A stretch of 64,000 bases of DNA. It comes from Aphis gossypii. Lineage: Eukaryota > Arthropoda > Insecta > Hemiptera > Aphididae. Positions within the stretch are counted from its first letter, which is position 1, and each line of letters begins with the position of its first letter. The notes under the pieces were generated by a model. It was not told the origin of the DNA, searched no databases, and was given only the letters and a program-made list of their open reading frames with translations. The DNA is taken from assembly GCF_020184175.1 (NCBI RefSeq), contig NC_065531.1:53527213-53591212 (forward strand), given 5' to 3'. The translations under genes were made by a program, and so were the position numbers. Shown in pieces: positions 14,641 through 28,200 of this stretch.

Positions 14641-15760
14641 TTATAATAATTAGAGATTTGTGCGTGACAGCGGATATGGTTTGCGAGTAGTACGCATCTA
14701 AAAAAATAATAACCCTAATGGCAACTATGCGGTGACTAAGCTAGTACAAGAACAATGGTGTCTGTAGTATGTCTCGTGGCGTATTACGTATATCGAAAAA
14801 TATAGAGTGGGTCATGGAATAGGTTTAAAAATAGACGGGATTTTCTCAATGAAGGATAAGAGTTATGAGGTCTGGAGGAGCTCATTCGGTCTGTCAGATA
14901 ATGCGGATTAGTTAACATAATATTATTTAATCAGAGTGGTTGTGTTTCATAAACCGTGTGTTGGAGTATGAAATGCAATTAAAGTAAAAATGTATTAATT
15001 GGCGAAGTGTTGTTGCAGCGCGTTCGCTCAAACTTTTGGACTGACTTGCTACGAACAAGACGGACATCATATTATTATGCTATGATAAAAGTTATTTTCA
15101 AAACATAAAATGTCACTAATTTACAAAATTTTAAATAATTTTAAACAATTTTAAATAATATGTTTGTAAGTCCAAATAGTATCATATGAGTTATGTATAA
15201 AACACCTATTCCCGTGACTCACCCCGTCTATATACGTGCACAAACGGACACAATCAGTCGGTTAATTATTGTCTCTATTACACGTAGAGCACTGGGGCGA
15301 GCAATAATTTATAACAATGATATAATAATTATATGCGTGTGCGTATATGGCCCGCCGGGCATCGAGTATAGCAAGTATAGATGAGTTAGTTATAACATGT
15401 ATATTCGTTACACGACCGTATATGTATCATTTTATATTAAATATATGCTATGTGCGACCGTGTGACTAATTATAATAATATTATTATTGATATTATTATC
15501 ATCATCATCATCATCATCATCGTCGTCGTCGTCGTCGTCGTCACAAACGCTATAGTGTTTGCGTATAATTCACCCCCGGCATGTTTTAAATGAAAATAAC
15601 GTTATTTATTCACGAAGGTATCGTTTATATTAATAACACGGTTCGTTTTGGGTTGTTGCGAGACTGCTGCTGTAAGTGCAATGTGCGAAATTTGATAATA
15701 TTAAGATCGGATACAATGTTATTATTCTCGTTGTAGGTTTAAATCTTGCAAAAATATTCT
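14640..15760. other. GC-richer island with microsatellite
   Basis: Composition rises above the background, with CpG clusters near 14650-14800, 15015-15060 and 15180-15410. A 63-codon plus-strand frame (15193-15384) has no recognisable motif. Possibly regulatory or an untranslated exon. Confidence 0.3.
15471..15542. repeat. Compound trinucleotide microsatellite
   Basis: A run of TAT/ATT units passes into about eight ATC units (15498-15521) and then seven GTC units to 15542. It lies inside the GC-richer island at 14640-15760. No frame through it looks coding. Confidence 0.9.
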
Positions 15761-18700
15761 ACACATACCTACACCTAATTCTTAATTTATGTAAGATTGT
15801 AAGACGATATTTTTAGATTGAACTTTTGTTACATAATGTGAATATTGTCTATGTGTTGAAAGTAGGTCGAATTCGGACTAAAGATTTACCATAAAAATAA
15901 CAAAATAAAGTTAATTGGTATATTATAATATTATGTGAATATACTTTTTTTTTATTATTCTTAATAGAACAGTTATGGAGCTATTGGCCATTTCAATGAG
16001 TTTGTCGAGCAAATTAAAAATGAAAAGGTTGAATTCAACGTCTGTATATAAATTAGAAATTAAACAAAGATCATACTTCAAAGATGTTCGTTTTTTAGAA
16101 TTTTAGAAATCACAAGAAAACGTGAAAACCAATATATACAGTGTATATTAATATATTATACACTTTTAACACCCTTTAATAAAATTTTGTTAGTTGATGA
16201 TTGTTCGAATCGATTTTAAAAAATAATATGTAAATAATACCTAATATATCAACGGTATTTATTTATTTCTCGTTTTCTTTCTTCTATAATGTAGTTATTG
16301 ATGTACCAAAAATTAAAATATTATTTTCTAAATGTTTAATATTATTCGTAGACCACGTTAACATTCTAATAATTAGTATTAAATGATGTAAGAAAAAAAT
16401 ATTTTAGAAAAGCGTATTATTTAGTACTATTTTACGGAGATGTATTAATATTTACAAATTTAACTGGCCATCCATATTTTAAAAATATATGTTTATTACA
16501 GATACTTGTTTAGTTTATATTATTATATTGTTTATATTAACTTAAGACAATTGTTTATAAATTTGAATCATATTTAAATTCCGTTGAAATATATTTTTAT
16601 ATTTACACGGTATTTTTTATGTACTGAACTCAGTATAAATTATGTTTATTTATAGTTTATATACATATTATGTATCATTTACTGAAACTAATATACCTGT
16701 ACGTTTTATTTTTGTATATGTTTTTTTTTAGTTTTGGTTTCGTACCATTGTACATTTTTAAGTTATTTAAATATTTTAGTACAAACAATTTTTACCTCAT
16801 TATAGTGGATTAAAGTGGTCTTAATATTACCATGGAAAATATAAACATATTAGTAAGAATACGTTAACAAGAATATTTTTCATGGAACCCGGTATTAATT
16901 TCCTTGAGAACGTAATGACGGCATTTTATTACTATTTATTCCTTTTCTACAGTACCTACTGAGCTATAATTTTTAAATAACCATCATTCATAATAATAAA
17001 AAAAAGAAACTTGTATAACCAGAAAATATTTCCTGGTAATTATGACGAAAGAATTTTATTTTCCATTTTGAAAATAACCTCATGCCTTTACAATATTATA
17101 ATTTACATTTTTATGCTTCTGTTTCTTTTTCTTATTGATTAATATTTTTTTTTAATTCTGTAGTATTGAGAAAAGTGTAAGTGCATTAAATAACATTTAC
17201 CAGATATTTATCTTTAATTGAATTGAGATTTATCTCGTGTTTAAACGTTTAATGTGTTAAGTAATTTTTTTACAGTGAATACAATAATATTATAAGACAT
17301 TATTTACCTACTGGCTTAATAGTATAATATCATTAATAATTTATTATATTAAAAACCAAACTTGTGTCCTAAATTATACAATGAATTTTTTCAAACGTTT
17401 TCTGGTAAAGTGTATGATATTCAAATTATTTGATATTTAATGCTGAATCATTATGTTACATTGTATTATGTAATAATTTCAGATAACTATTTTTATTGTG
17501 AAGTAAATAGTAAACTAATAAGTTTAAATAAAGAACCTAATATTTTAATAAACATATATATATAATACAAGAGAAGCAAAACAATGAATTAGAAATAAGA
17601 CTATATGACTTTCGTTTTATTATTTTTTGTTATTTTATACATATTAAATTGCATATGAACTATTACTAATAAACAACTATACTTAAAATCTAATATCCAA
17701 TATTTGAATAATTAAAAATAGAAATACTAAATGATAGAGTAGGTATAAAACATGAGCGAAGACGTATAATATGGATTTATTTTTATAACAAGTATCTCTT
17801 ATAAATAATATGTATATCTTGAATATGAACTATATTTGAACATTTATATGGCATGTGAGAATCGTGACGTACAATTTGTTTCAAAGTAATTCACGAAAAA
17901 TCGAAATTCAAAAAATTCAAAAAATATTGAAATACTGGTACACCAATTTATATGAGTATTTTATATAAAAACTAATACTAACTTGAGTATAATAAAATAT
18001 CTATCTTTACAATAACAATGCCAATTGATAAATTGTTCATAATAGTAAATTCTTATATAAAAAAACAATAATAAAATTAGACATATTTTTATGGATTAAT
18101 AGTGAACCAGTGTACCATTATCTATTAAATTATTTACAAGTCCTATCATACGTTTTTTTATTATTTTTTTTTTTTTGTATACAATATATACCTACTTTCT
18201 TTTAGTTTTATTTTTTTTTTAATTTATGATGATAAATAAGATAACGGTTATTATGTGTTTAAATTTTTAATAGTACAACTGCATTTAAATAATTATAATA
18301 AATACATTTTGTTTCCAGAAAATCTTGAGATCTAAAATGTAATACTTATAAAGATTGTATCTTTCCAATCTTGTTTTTATTAATTTATTTTGAATAAAAA
18401 AAGTATATAATATGAGTGTAATCATAATTCGACGAACCGTTTTTAATTGTGATTGAATATGATCAAAAACAATACTTTTTACGTTTCAGCTCTGAATACA
18501 ACTGTAAAATAATTATTATAATTTAATAGAGTCTACCATTTCTTTATTCAATTAGGGACATTTATTTTTAATTTATCTGGTATTTTAAAATTAACAAACA
18601 TTTTAATAAATCCAACAGTCAATGCCTTTTTAAAACATAATTGGTGTTCAATACTAAAAAAATTATTATTCTCTTTTTATCATATTTATTATTATTATTA

Positions 18701-21080
18701 TTATTTTTTTTTTTTTACACAGAGTTTTGTTTAATTAAAAACCGGCCGCCAAATTTACTCATTACAAGTCAACATGGTACTTAAAATATGAGAATGTAAA
18801 AAATAACTAATAAAAACTAACTACATTACAATATAGAAAATCAAGGAAAATATTTTAACATATTTTGTATTACGTAATTAATATCTATGTATAAAGATAA
18901 ATTATATTACTGTTGAGTTACCAAATTTAAAATAATTCTTATATAATATTGTGTCTGTTAAATATATAAAAAAAATTAAACTTGTATCAAACTTATTATG
19001 ATTATACTTCCACGTATAAAATATCAGTAACGTATTAATTTAAGTTATGATGTATTATATTTAATGGTACTATTAAGTACAACTTCTTTAAAATCTATGA
19101 TATTTCTTATATATCTGCGTATAATATAGTGATTTCAAACAAAATAATATTTCAGTATTCTCTATTTCCGACTTTGATGAGACGGTGTTATCAAAGGAAC
19201 TATTTTGATTCCAAACGGAAACACTTTCAAATACACCCATTCAAAAAGTATATTGTGCACCTCTTGTTTTTTGATTTACTTTGTTCTAGGTCACTGGCTG
19301 TTTGATGTTGTATATGCATTATGATATTGTAACTCTCTTTATCAAGACAGATCCAGTGGCGTCATTCATTGAATCTAAGAATATGCATTTTCATTTAATG
19401 AATGTTTTTTAATATCCATTATAGTATAGCATTCATGCTATTGAAAAATATTAAGCATATCATAATTTTATGAAAAATTCTATGGGTATTGATAACAAGT
19501 TAATATTGATCCTACCAAATAATCTAAAACTATTATATTTATTCATATACAATCGTATACTGTTTGTTCCGACAAATTTGTCTGTACATGTAAAATACCT
19601 AACTGAATAAACTTAAACTTCTGTACTCTATTAAGAAGTACTATAATAATATTTTAGTATGTACAAGTAGAACTGTATATTCTATGTTTGGAGAATTTGT
19701 GGTACATTTTAATTAAATTATTGGCTGTAATATAACACTATATTATTATACTAATGTATATAATACACATTTATCAAATGAAAATAGTGTATTAGAGTAT
19801 GCATATTATCCGGTTTTTAGATAATATTTGGATATTGAACAGATAAATTATATGTTCTTTTTAAAATTGATTTTTTTCAAATTAGAAATATTTTAAACTA
19901 CTTAGAATTAGACTAAATACTGAAAGAGGTAATTTACAATAAGATTAAGAACTAAATTTAATGCTTTCAACAGTGTGTAAAACCTAGTCCATACGAAATC
20001 AAAGAATTTATCTGATTGTTGCATAATAAAATATTATCATATAGGTATGGGTATTGCACAAGCCTATCTCTTTTTTATTAATTGCTTGTATATCATACAT
20101 ACTTTTTAATACAGTACCTAAACTGTCTAAATTAGTAATTATTCATTACATATAATTTAGTAAAATATTACTGAATACACACAACATGACATATTACGAA
20201 CATAAATGGGCTCTACGTAGACATAGGTATGCGTCAGGTACTTGTAAGTTATGAGTTGTGTGTTCCCAAAAATATGATAAGGTGTTTGAAAATTAATTAA
20301 AATACTTTCAATTTATAACAAAAATAACATAAATAATTGATTAATTTTTCAGAATAATTATAATAACTTTTTTTATGTAATATTATATTATGTATTTTTT
20401 AAAACATTGATTTCAATAACATAACATAATATATACGCACTGATTCTAAATTCACTATTTAACAATGTTTTTATATATTTTAATTTTATCTTTTTTTAAC
20501 ATCGTTTTTCTATACTTCTATATTTTATTTAGATTCCAACACTATAATTCAAATAAAAGATCTATTGTAAATGGTTTATTCACGGTTTACAGACATCGCG
20601 TCATGGCATAATAAATATTAAAGATCTTCCGCTCGCTGCTATACATCATACTCTTGAGCAAAAGAAATTTCCATTCGTCTCCAATATGCATACAATACTT
20701 CTGCAGAAACCCTCTAAATAAAACCATACACAATTTGTTTGTTTGTTTTTTATATATATATACACATTTTTTTTATTGTCTTTCTTTCCTCCCGTCGTGA
20801 TTCTTTTGGTTATATTTATATTTCCGTGGTCCACCACACTCGTCGGTCTACAAACCTAAAAACTCAACCATGATAAACTAATACACGACTACATAAGTGT
20901 AACATTCATGTTCACATTCGTGTTTTATCCTCCTCCTTACCACTCTACTATAGTTATATAATAATAATAATATTAATATTGCGTCAATTTTTACACTATC
21001 CTAACATTATATTACCGAAGATGAACAAAATCAAAATTATAGTTACTCATTTGTGTTAATGTGATCGAAATCGATTATAT
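15761..21080. other. AT-rich non-coding DNA
   Basis: Anonymous AT-rich sequence with homopolymer runs (for example 18150-18180 and 18690-18718). The 63-codon minus-strand frame at 20646-20837 has no motif. I see no gene. Confidence 0.65.
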
Positions 21081-21430
21081 TATAAGGGTAGAAAGCTTCC
21101 ATCGAAATATTAGTACCCACCGTATGTAGTACCATACGAAGAATATCGACAAGCTGTACGGTTTCTACGAGTTGACTAATTACGGTACATCCGGTGACCC
21201 GGTCGGTTCTGGACGGACATTTGTCGGTTTTTATGGTATTGTCAAGTTGAATAATGGAATTTAAGGAACTAAAAGGAAAATCTGAACTGACATAATATTA
21301 TATCTTGTCCGTTATTTTCTGTCGTCTACGGCATATGCCAGTTTTAATGTTGCATTGTACGTGTAAACGCGCGATGACGATGATGCGTCGTGATTGAACA
21401 ACCAACTAAGTAAATCTGATTCGTACGAAT
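21080..21430. other. Small GC-richer island
   Basis: A block with GGTGACCCGGTCGG (near 21192) and CGCGCGATGACGATG (near 21368) stands out from AT-rich flanks. No long frame. Possible conserved regulatory element. Confidence 0.25.
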
Positions 21431-23157
21431 AGGAAAAATTAAGAAACTGCTAATAATTAACATTTAATCGTGTTATTCCGTCAAGAGTTTAAAATAAAAG
21501 TACTATTTCGAAAACAAATCAAATCTGTAAACCTTACAGTTCTCAAACTGATACATGGCGAATTGCAATTAAATTACCAGAGTGGTTTTATATATTGTGC
21601 ATGTATTTTTTTCAAAATATATTTGTTTATTTCATTTCATCTGTGATTATTGATCAAATAATTTGTATAATAATTACTAGAAAAAAATACTATACCTACT
21701 TTAGTGTTTTCGTTTAGAATAAATAATAAATAGTAATAGTAATTTTTATTGTACATAAAAATGCACAGTTTTGGAATTGTCTACGCTTATAATTAGTATT
21801 GCAGATATACAGTATGATTTAAGCATTTAACGAACATGATAAATATGGAAAATAATTATTTAATAGAGGAAAATTGTTTGTAAAACTTTGAATAATATTA
21901 CAAGTTATATATACAAACATATTTTAGTTATTTGATAATTTATTATTCATCATCTACACTTATATTTGTTAGATTTAATTGACATCCAATATCGATTTTT
22001 CTCTTTATAAAATCAAAGGAAATACAGACTACAGACCTTGAGCATATGAACTATTTATCGCTGATAAACTTACTATAACAACATTAAAAGTACTTGAAAC
22101 AAACGAAGTCAGTTATTATAAATTATAGACATCACGATAAGCTTGATAAAGATAATCGTTTATCAACAATGAACTCTCAAATATTGTAATTTTGGCTGTA
22201 TATTGTTCTTGTAATTATACCAAGAAAACTTTATGTATATTGTTCAGATCCGTTGACTAGTCTCAATCTGCGAACTTGTTCACGAGCTATGGACCTCCAA
22301 ATATTGAGGATATCTGTTATTATGAAACATTATATTATAAAGATGAAAGTTACGATTCTTAAAGCATGCGTTGATTTAAATACTATTTTTGGGAAACAGA
22401 ATTTAATAATATTGCATAATTATGTTCCTATACTTAAGTAGAAAAAAATATACAGTTGTCGTTAGCCATATGGTTTCTTTTTTTTTTATATTTAATTACG
22501 GTTACCTAAATATAAACGAAATAAATATAAAATATCACTAAAATTGTAATATTTAAAAATAAATTATATTCCACCTATAGGCTATAAACTATAATAATAT
22601 TTCTTTGTTAATGACAATTTTTTTTTTTATGCATGATTTTTATTAAAAATACTTAAATTTATTGTACTTACTATCAATAGTTTGTATGTACTGTTAAATA
22701 AATCTACTTAAAACTGTATATGCAAATATTGTTATAAATGCTATAATGGTTAAAAAAAAACTATCTTGTTTTAATAATTTTTTCTAAATAGTGTTTAATT
22801 TTTTTATTTATGACGTGGAAAATTCAGTTTTTTCGAATTGAATTTTCTTTAAATTTTAGTTATAATAAGTTTCTAATATTTAATATTTTGTTGTCTTAAA
22901 ATATGTTTTTTGATATTGTATTAACCTACATTATATAATACAGATATGTATGTTATGGATTTTTCAATTTTTTGGATTAATAAAATGAACTTGTATTAAG
23001 TTTCCAATTTGAATAATATGATAATAATTTAACATTGAAATTCATAATAATAGTTTAACACAATTAAATACGTTTGGAAAATATTTTTACGATTTTATAA
23101 TAGTTACGATTTGTAATAGTTTATATTCTAATATATTTGTCATTGCTTGTTTTTCAG
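21431..23157. other. AT-rich DNA, intron-like
   Basis: No gene seen. It ends in the pyrimidine-rich tract and AG of the candidate exon at 23158. The 62-codon plus-strand frame at 22253-22441 has no motif. Confidence 0.5.
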
Positions 23158-23223
23158 GTAATTATTAATGCACTGTACAATACCAAAATCAGTATCAATG
23201 CCTATAGAGTCATGTGATGAGAG
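23158..23223 (+). other. Candidate short coding exon
   Basis: A 66-bp segment is bounded by a strong acceptor (TTGCTTGTTTTTCAG ending at 23157) and a strong donor (GAG|GTATGT, intron from 23224). Within it an ATG at 23168 opens a frame of 18 codons plus two bases, MHCTIPKSVSMPIESCDE, running out through the donor in phase 2. The local base composition is less AT-rich than its flanks. This could be a first coding exon or alternative N-terminus of a host gene whose other exons lie outside the window. I do not recognise the protein. In AT-rich DNA such signals arise by chance, so the call is tentative. Confidence 0.35.
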
Positions 23224-24480
23224 GTATGTTAATTTAATATTTCGATGTAGTATACCTACGAATTTATATAGGTTATAAGTAAAATTATATAATAAGTACA
23301 TTTTTTTATTCTATCACAATGGTGATCGATCAAACTAGTTATCAATCTTTTAATTATGTTGATTGGCATTTAGCTGATCGTTAATATATGTCGGTCTGTA
23401 ATTATGTACATAATGTACATAATACTTATATTATAAATTAATTATATTTCGAACGGTTATACGGACATACATTTTTATCATATTATAATGAAATATAAAA
23501 TTGTATGAAACTAATATTTAAATTACATCCCGTACATACTGGTATATGCACGATTACGTATAAACATATTACGTTGTGCAATGTTTATTACTCGTCGGTT
23601 GTCGTATACGTGCGTTTTGCGTATAATTGATAGTACTCGTGGGTTTTTTCATATTAAATTAGTGATATAAAATCGCGGACGACAATTCTAGTGAATAAAA
23701 ATGAAAATATCGTTAGCTCCCCTCAGTACAATAAAATTTTGAACAAACTGACAAACTTAATAATAGTCTCATAAAATAAAAGCATAATAATTATTACAAC
23801 ACACTTTGTATTAGAAGTGGACCATTAGTATTTATTTATCATTATCTGCAGATTGCGTGTAAAATAATGTATTTTTAATTATTTTTAAAAAAAAAGTTAT
23901 TTTCACCCATTTAAATAACTAATTACAATCGATAAAGAACGTATTAATTGAACTCGGATGTTGGGAAACAATTGTCACTACACCAACTTGGAGATCTTGG
24001 AGATGATATTATAAATATTGATAGGTAAATAATATATTAATAATATCTGTCGATAATACATGAACATATTTTTTTTAGGTTTTTTGTTTATTCTTATAAA
24101 ATACAAGTTTTTTTCGTTTTACCATTGGCTTGTATCAGATAAAAAGCAAATGGCTGTACACTTCGTTAAAATAACCGGAACTAACCATCGACGTGCCAGT
24201 TTTTATCAACCAACCCCATATTTCATAAGTATATTTTTGAAAAGCAAATCATCTACTGTATAGGCGGTAACCTATATAAATAATTATATTTATCGATGGT
24301 TCGGGTATTATTGCATATTTTTAGAGTTCATTGGATGTATGATGTATCACCGACACAGGATAGCCGATTGTAGGTTTTGTTTCATTTTTTTTTTTCATTC
24401 GTTGTTATGTTGTTTTAACCTCGCTGGCTCATTTATTTGCATACAAATGAATCTGTTCTACTCTGAAATCAAAGGTCATA
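23224..24480. other. AT-rich DNA, intron-like
   Basis: Begins with the donor-like GTATGT. A nested palindromic stretch TATGTACATAATGTACATA lies near 23404-23422. The frame at 24060-24263 has no motif. Confidence 0.5.
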
Positions 24481-25255
24481 ACACTTCTCCAACTTTCCCC
24501 TACTATCGTTGATAGGACGGGCAACATTACCATACGGAGGATCGAAGAGGGTTTGCCCAGCTGGCGTTGTAATATCGTTGGTCGTGATTTTTTTTTTTCG
24601 TTTTCTGTTTTTTTTTTTTTTCATTTATTTTGCGAAATGCTTTTAGTCATAATTCAACCGTCCTATCCCGACGGCATGACGTTTACGAAGGTAGGACGGA
24701 AGCCCGGTGGCTGTGGCGTGGCAGTCCTCCTGCGGCGCGGTCGTAGCGGAGATACTTGCTCCCATAACTCATCAGATCCGCGGGCCCAACAGTCGATAAC
24801 GATAAATCCCTCGTCTCTTATAAACGTTTACGCGATTTGCATAATACACACCATCGCCGTCATACTGTTCAACGGTGGCGTTCCATTCTCTACTCTCTGT
24901 GTACAACAATCCACCCGGATTTTTCTCTCATCTTTTCGTGGTGGACGTAGTATGAGTGGTGCTTATCACCAAACAATAATAACACTCGTTCAAAGAAAAC
25001 TCATCATAGCTCACGTCTTGTGTTTCCAGACCAGTCTTAAGAATCACTCTTGTCACCCCCTTCCCCTCCCTCTATTATGCTTCCATTTATAACCGACCAA
25101 TTTTCCCCGGATTCGTTTTTCGAACAGCCGTCTGAAAAATGCACTGTGTCCATCGAAATCCTCGCACTGCTGGTAATAACCCTCTTCGCGACTAAAAAAG
25201 TCATTAATATTCCTTTGTATTTTGGTTTACGGATTGCATATTCGAGATAACGCTT
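24480..25255. other. GC-rich island with a 179-codon open frame
   Basis: This is the most GC-rich host segment. A plus-strand frame is open from 24553 to 25092. It begins at a non-ATG codon and crosses two long T runs that would encode a Phe/Ser-rich stretch, and it shows no domain. The interior around 24700-24800 is rich in CpG. I do not think the frame is a protein as it stands. The island may be a regulatory region or untranslated exon. An internal coding exon cannot be excluded. Confidence 0.35.
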
Positions 25256-28200
25256 TTTAGCTTTCATAATAATAATGACGCATACGATTTTAAATTTAAA
25301 TGAGTAATAACAAAATACATGGATGTCATACGACACGGTTGAGCATATATTATTTTATTGTTCAAGTTTAACTGAACGAAAAAATCAATATAGTCATATA
25401 ATTTAATTTAATTTGTTTAAAAAAAAAAGTTAGCAAAATGTCTAGATTGTTGTTTGTTTGTTTCGACAATACGATCAATCAAGTTACCTACATTATTAGA
25501 TCGATAAAATAACAATTTTGATGATTATAATATCACTTACCTACATAAAATATCAATCTAATATTTGATTATTTGTTTATAAGACGTTTTAATAAACACT
25601 ATGTTAACCGGTATGGTTAATGCCGATTTCAACTGTTTGTAAAATATTGATGTGTTTAAAATGTATGTATAAAAAAAAAAAACATGTTTTTGGTAAATAG
25701 TTTGTTAACGTGATACTGCTAGTACAAGTAAGATAAAAATAATTGTGGATAATATGGAAACATAACATAACCTAGTATTATAATATAAAACCGACTATAA
25801 AAATAAATTCGTAAATTAACTGTTCAGCCGTGTTAAATTTCACTTTCATTAACAAACTATAATTAATAATAATTTATCGCTAAAGAACAAAGAGAATATT
25901 TCTTAAGATAATTACATATAATGAACATTGGATACAAATTACTAAAAATTATACGTAATTACGTCTAAAAATTTTTAGATTGGGGTACACAAGTTTAAAA
26001 TATAGCGAAGAAAGTATAAATGAGTTACAAAATACGATTTTGTTTAAAGTGATATTGTTCTCTACCGCTATCTGATCTGAAATATAATAACAACCACATC
26101 ATTAAAATAATTCATCGAGAGATTATAGTTGTGTGTACATTATATTAGACTAGCATAATATTATATATGCCTAAATATATAATGGTATACCAATAACAGA
26201 AAAATAAATATTTGGGTTTTGGGGTATTTTTTATGTAATACAATGTTTGGTGGTTGGTATATTTAAATAATCTTACGTGAAAGCTTTCAAACATTTTATA
26301 ATATCGTGATTACATGATATTATATTCTAAACTAGGTGGTTAGTATTTTTCTTTTATATTAAACATAAGTAATGGGCTTAAAATAACCTGAATATATATA
26401 TAAAGCAAAAAAAAAAAACAAAAAAAAACAAATTCATATTTAAATTTAAATTATATGTACATAAATTTATATACTATTTTATGTATGAAATAGATGGGTA
26501 CTAGATAGATGATAATAGTTAAAATTTTAATAAAAATATTTTATGCCTTTAAATTTTTATATAGTATATAACCAACAAGTAAACACATAAGTTAAATATT
26601 TATGATCATAGTGCGTGTCATATTTACATTTTCAAAAGTTATTTTTGTTGACATTTTTATGTATAATTATACTAATAAAATAGAATGTTACTTTAAATGT
26701 ATATCATTATGGTTTTAACAAAAATAAAAACTAGACACTTTTTTATCTTTTTCATTTCTTTAAAACAAATGAAAATAAATCGTAATAACACCTTCCTAAG
26801 AATATAATAGCGTGTTGGAAGTTTGTATTATAATTTTATAAGATATTTTTTGATAAATCAATATTTATTTCAACCATTTATTGATCATCAATAGAGACAC
26901 ACACATTTTAAATGTATTTATTTCACTATGCTATATAGCTCATATCATGTCCCGACTTATATTAGTGCATAAGACAACTATACTTTCATTTATTATATTT
27001 TAAGTTGATCATTAATTTACAATTTATGATTTATATTATTTACAGTTATTTTTTTCTGTTATGATTTACATGTATTAACAATATATATATGGTCCTAAAT
27101 GTTCGTATAGAATAATATGTTTAGTTAAAAAAAAATAATCATCTTTTAGTTTTCTTAGTTGACAGTGTAATTAAGTGGGTTTTTGGCGAGTAGTATGGGG
27201 ACTATAATGAGTTTATTTGTATAGATATCGGTACACAAATTACTCGACTCAGCGGTTATGCAATATCTAAATCACTAAAAATATAGCTGGAAGTTACTAA
27301 CCCATGACTCCGCCAATATTGGGAAATGTACTACTATTCTACAGTTTCACTTACTATCCTTATCTACCCGATAACTCTGCCATCAACAGAAGATACTTCT
27401 TTTCAATCTATCCACCATCTGACCGTTTTTAAACACATTATTAGTTTCTCTTGCGGAATGTTCTCAATACTGAAATCTCTTAGACGTCCTGGATTTTCCC
27501 ATAACCAACGGTTCGTGAAAAAGGTTCTTTTTGGTGCATTACATTTACATCCCTAAACTATCGTATTCATGCAAATATGAAATACGCCTTTATACCGACT
27601 ACGATGTATCTTTTTATCCATGACCGGAACTGGTCAGCCTTTTCCAAAGGTATTTTTGATAACTTGCAGATTTATTATTATTATTATTATTTCTTTTATT
27701 TATATGTTATTTTTGTCCGTGATCCTCTTTGTATATATTTTATATTTTTATATGCATTGGATACTACCAAAATCAATCTCATATAGTTTATTATAATATT
27801 TGAAGGTTGCTGAAGTGGTTTGTTACCGGTTATATATTGTGGATTGGACGCGCGAACATGCGTGGTAGCGGAAAATGAAAAGTTCAATAATATAATACGC
27901 GAAAGTACATGAAAACTGCTTACGAAAAAGGCAAAACTTATACGTCTTGTTTAAAAACCAGACGACGCTGTTGCATGCGATTCAAAGGCGACAAGCGTCG
28001 GATAACAATCAAAAAAATGTCACCGACGATGGTCCGAAAACTTTTCACAGTTACATATGAAACATACTTATTGGTATCCGTTTTTGAGGTTTTACGTGCT
28101 CAATGAGATTTTGAAATGTCATATATATTAAATTGAAAACATTTCATTTTGTTTGTTTACCAATCAATAATCTTCCTCGGGATCTACCTATGGGAGCTAT

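Noticed and set aside
24553..25092. 179-codon plus-strand frame
   Set aside because: It starts without ATG and crosses long T runs, and it has no domain or plausible codon pattern, so it is listed only as part of a GC-rich island.
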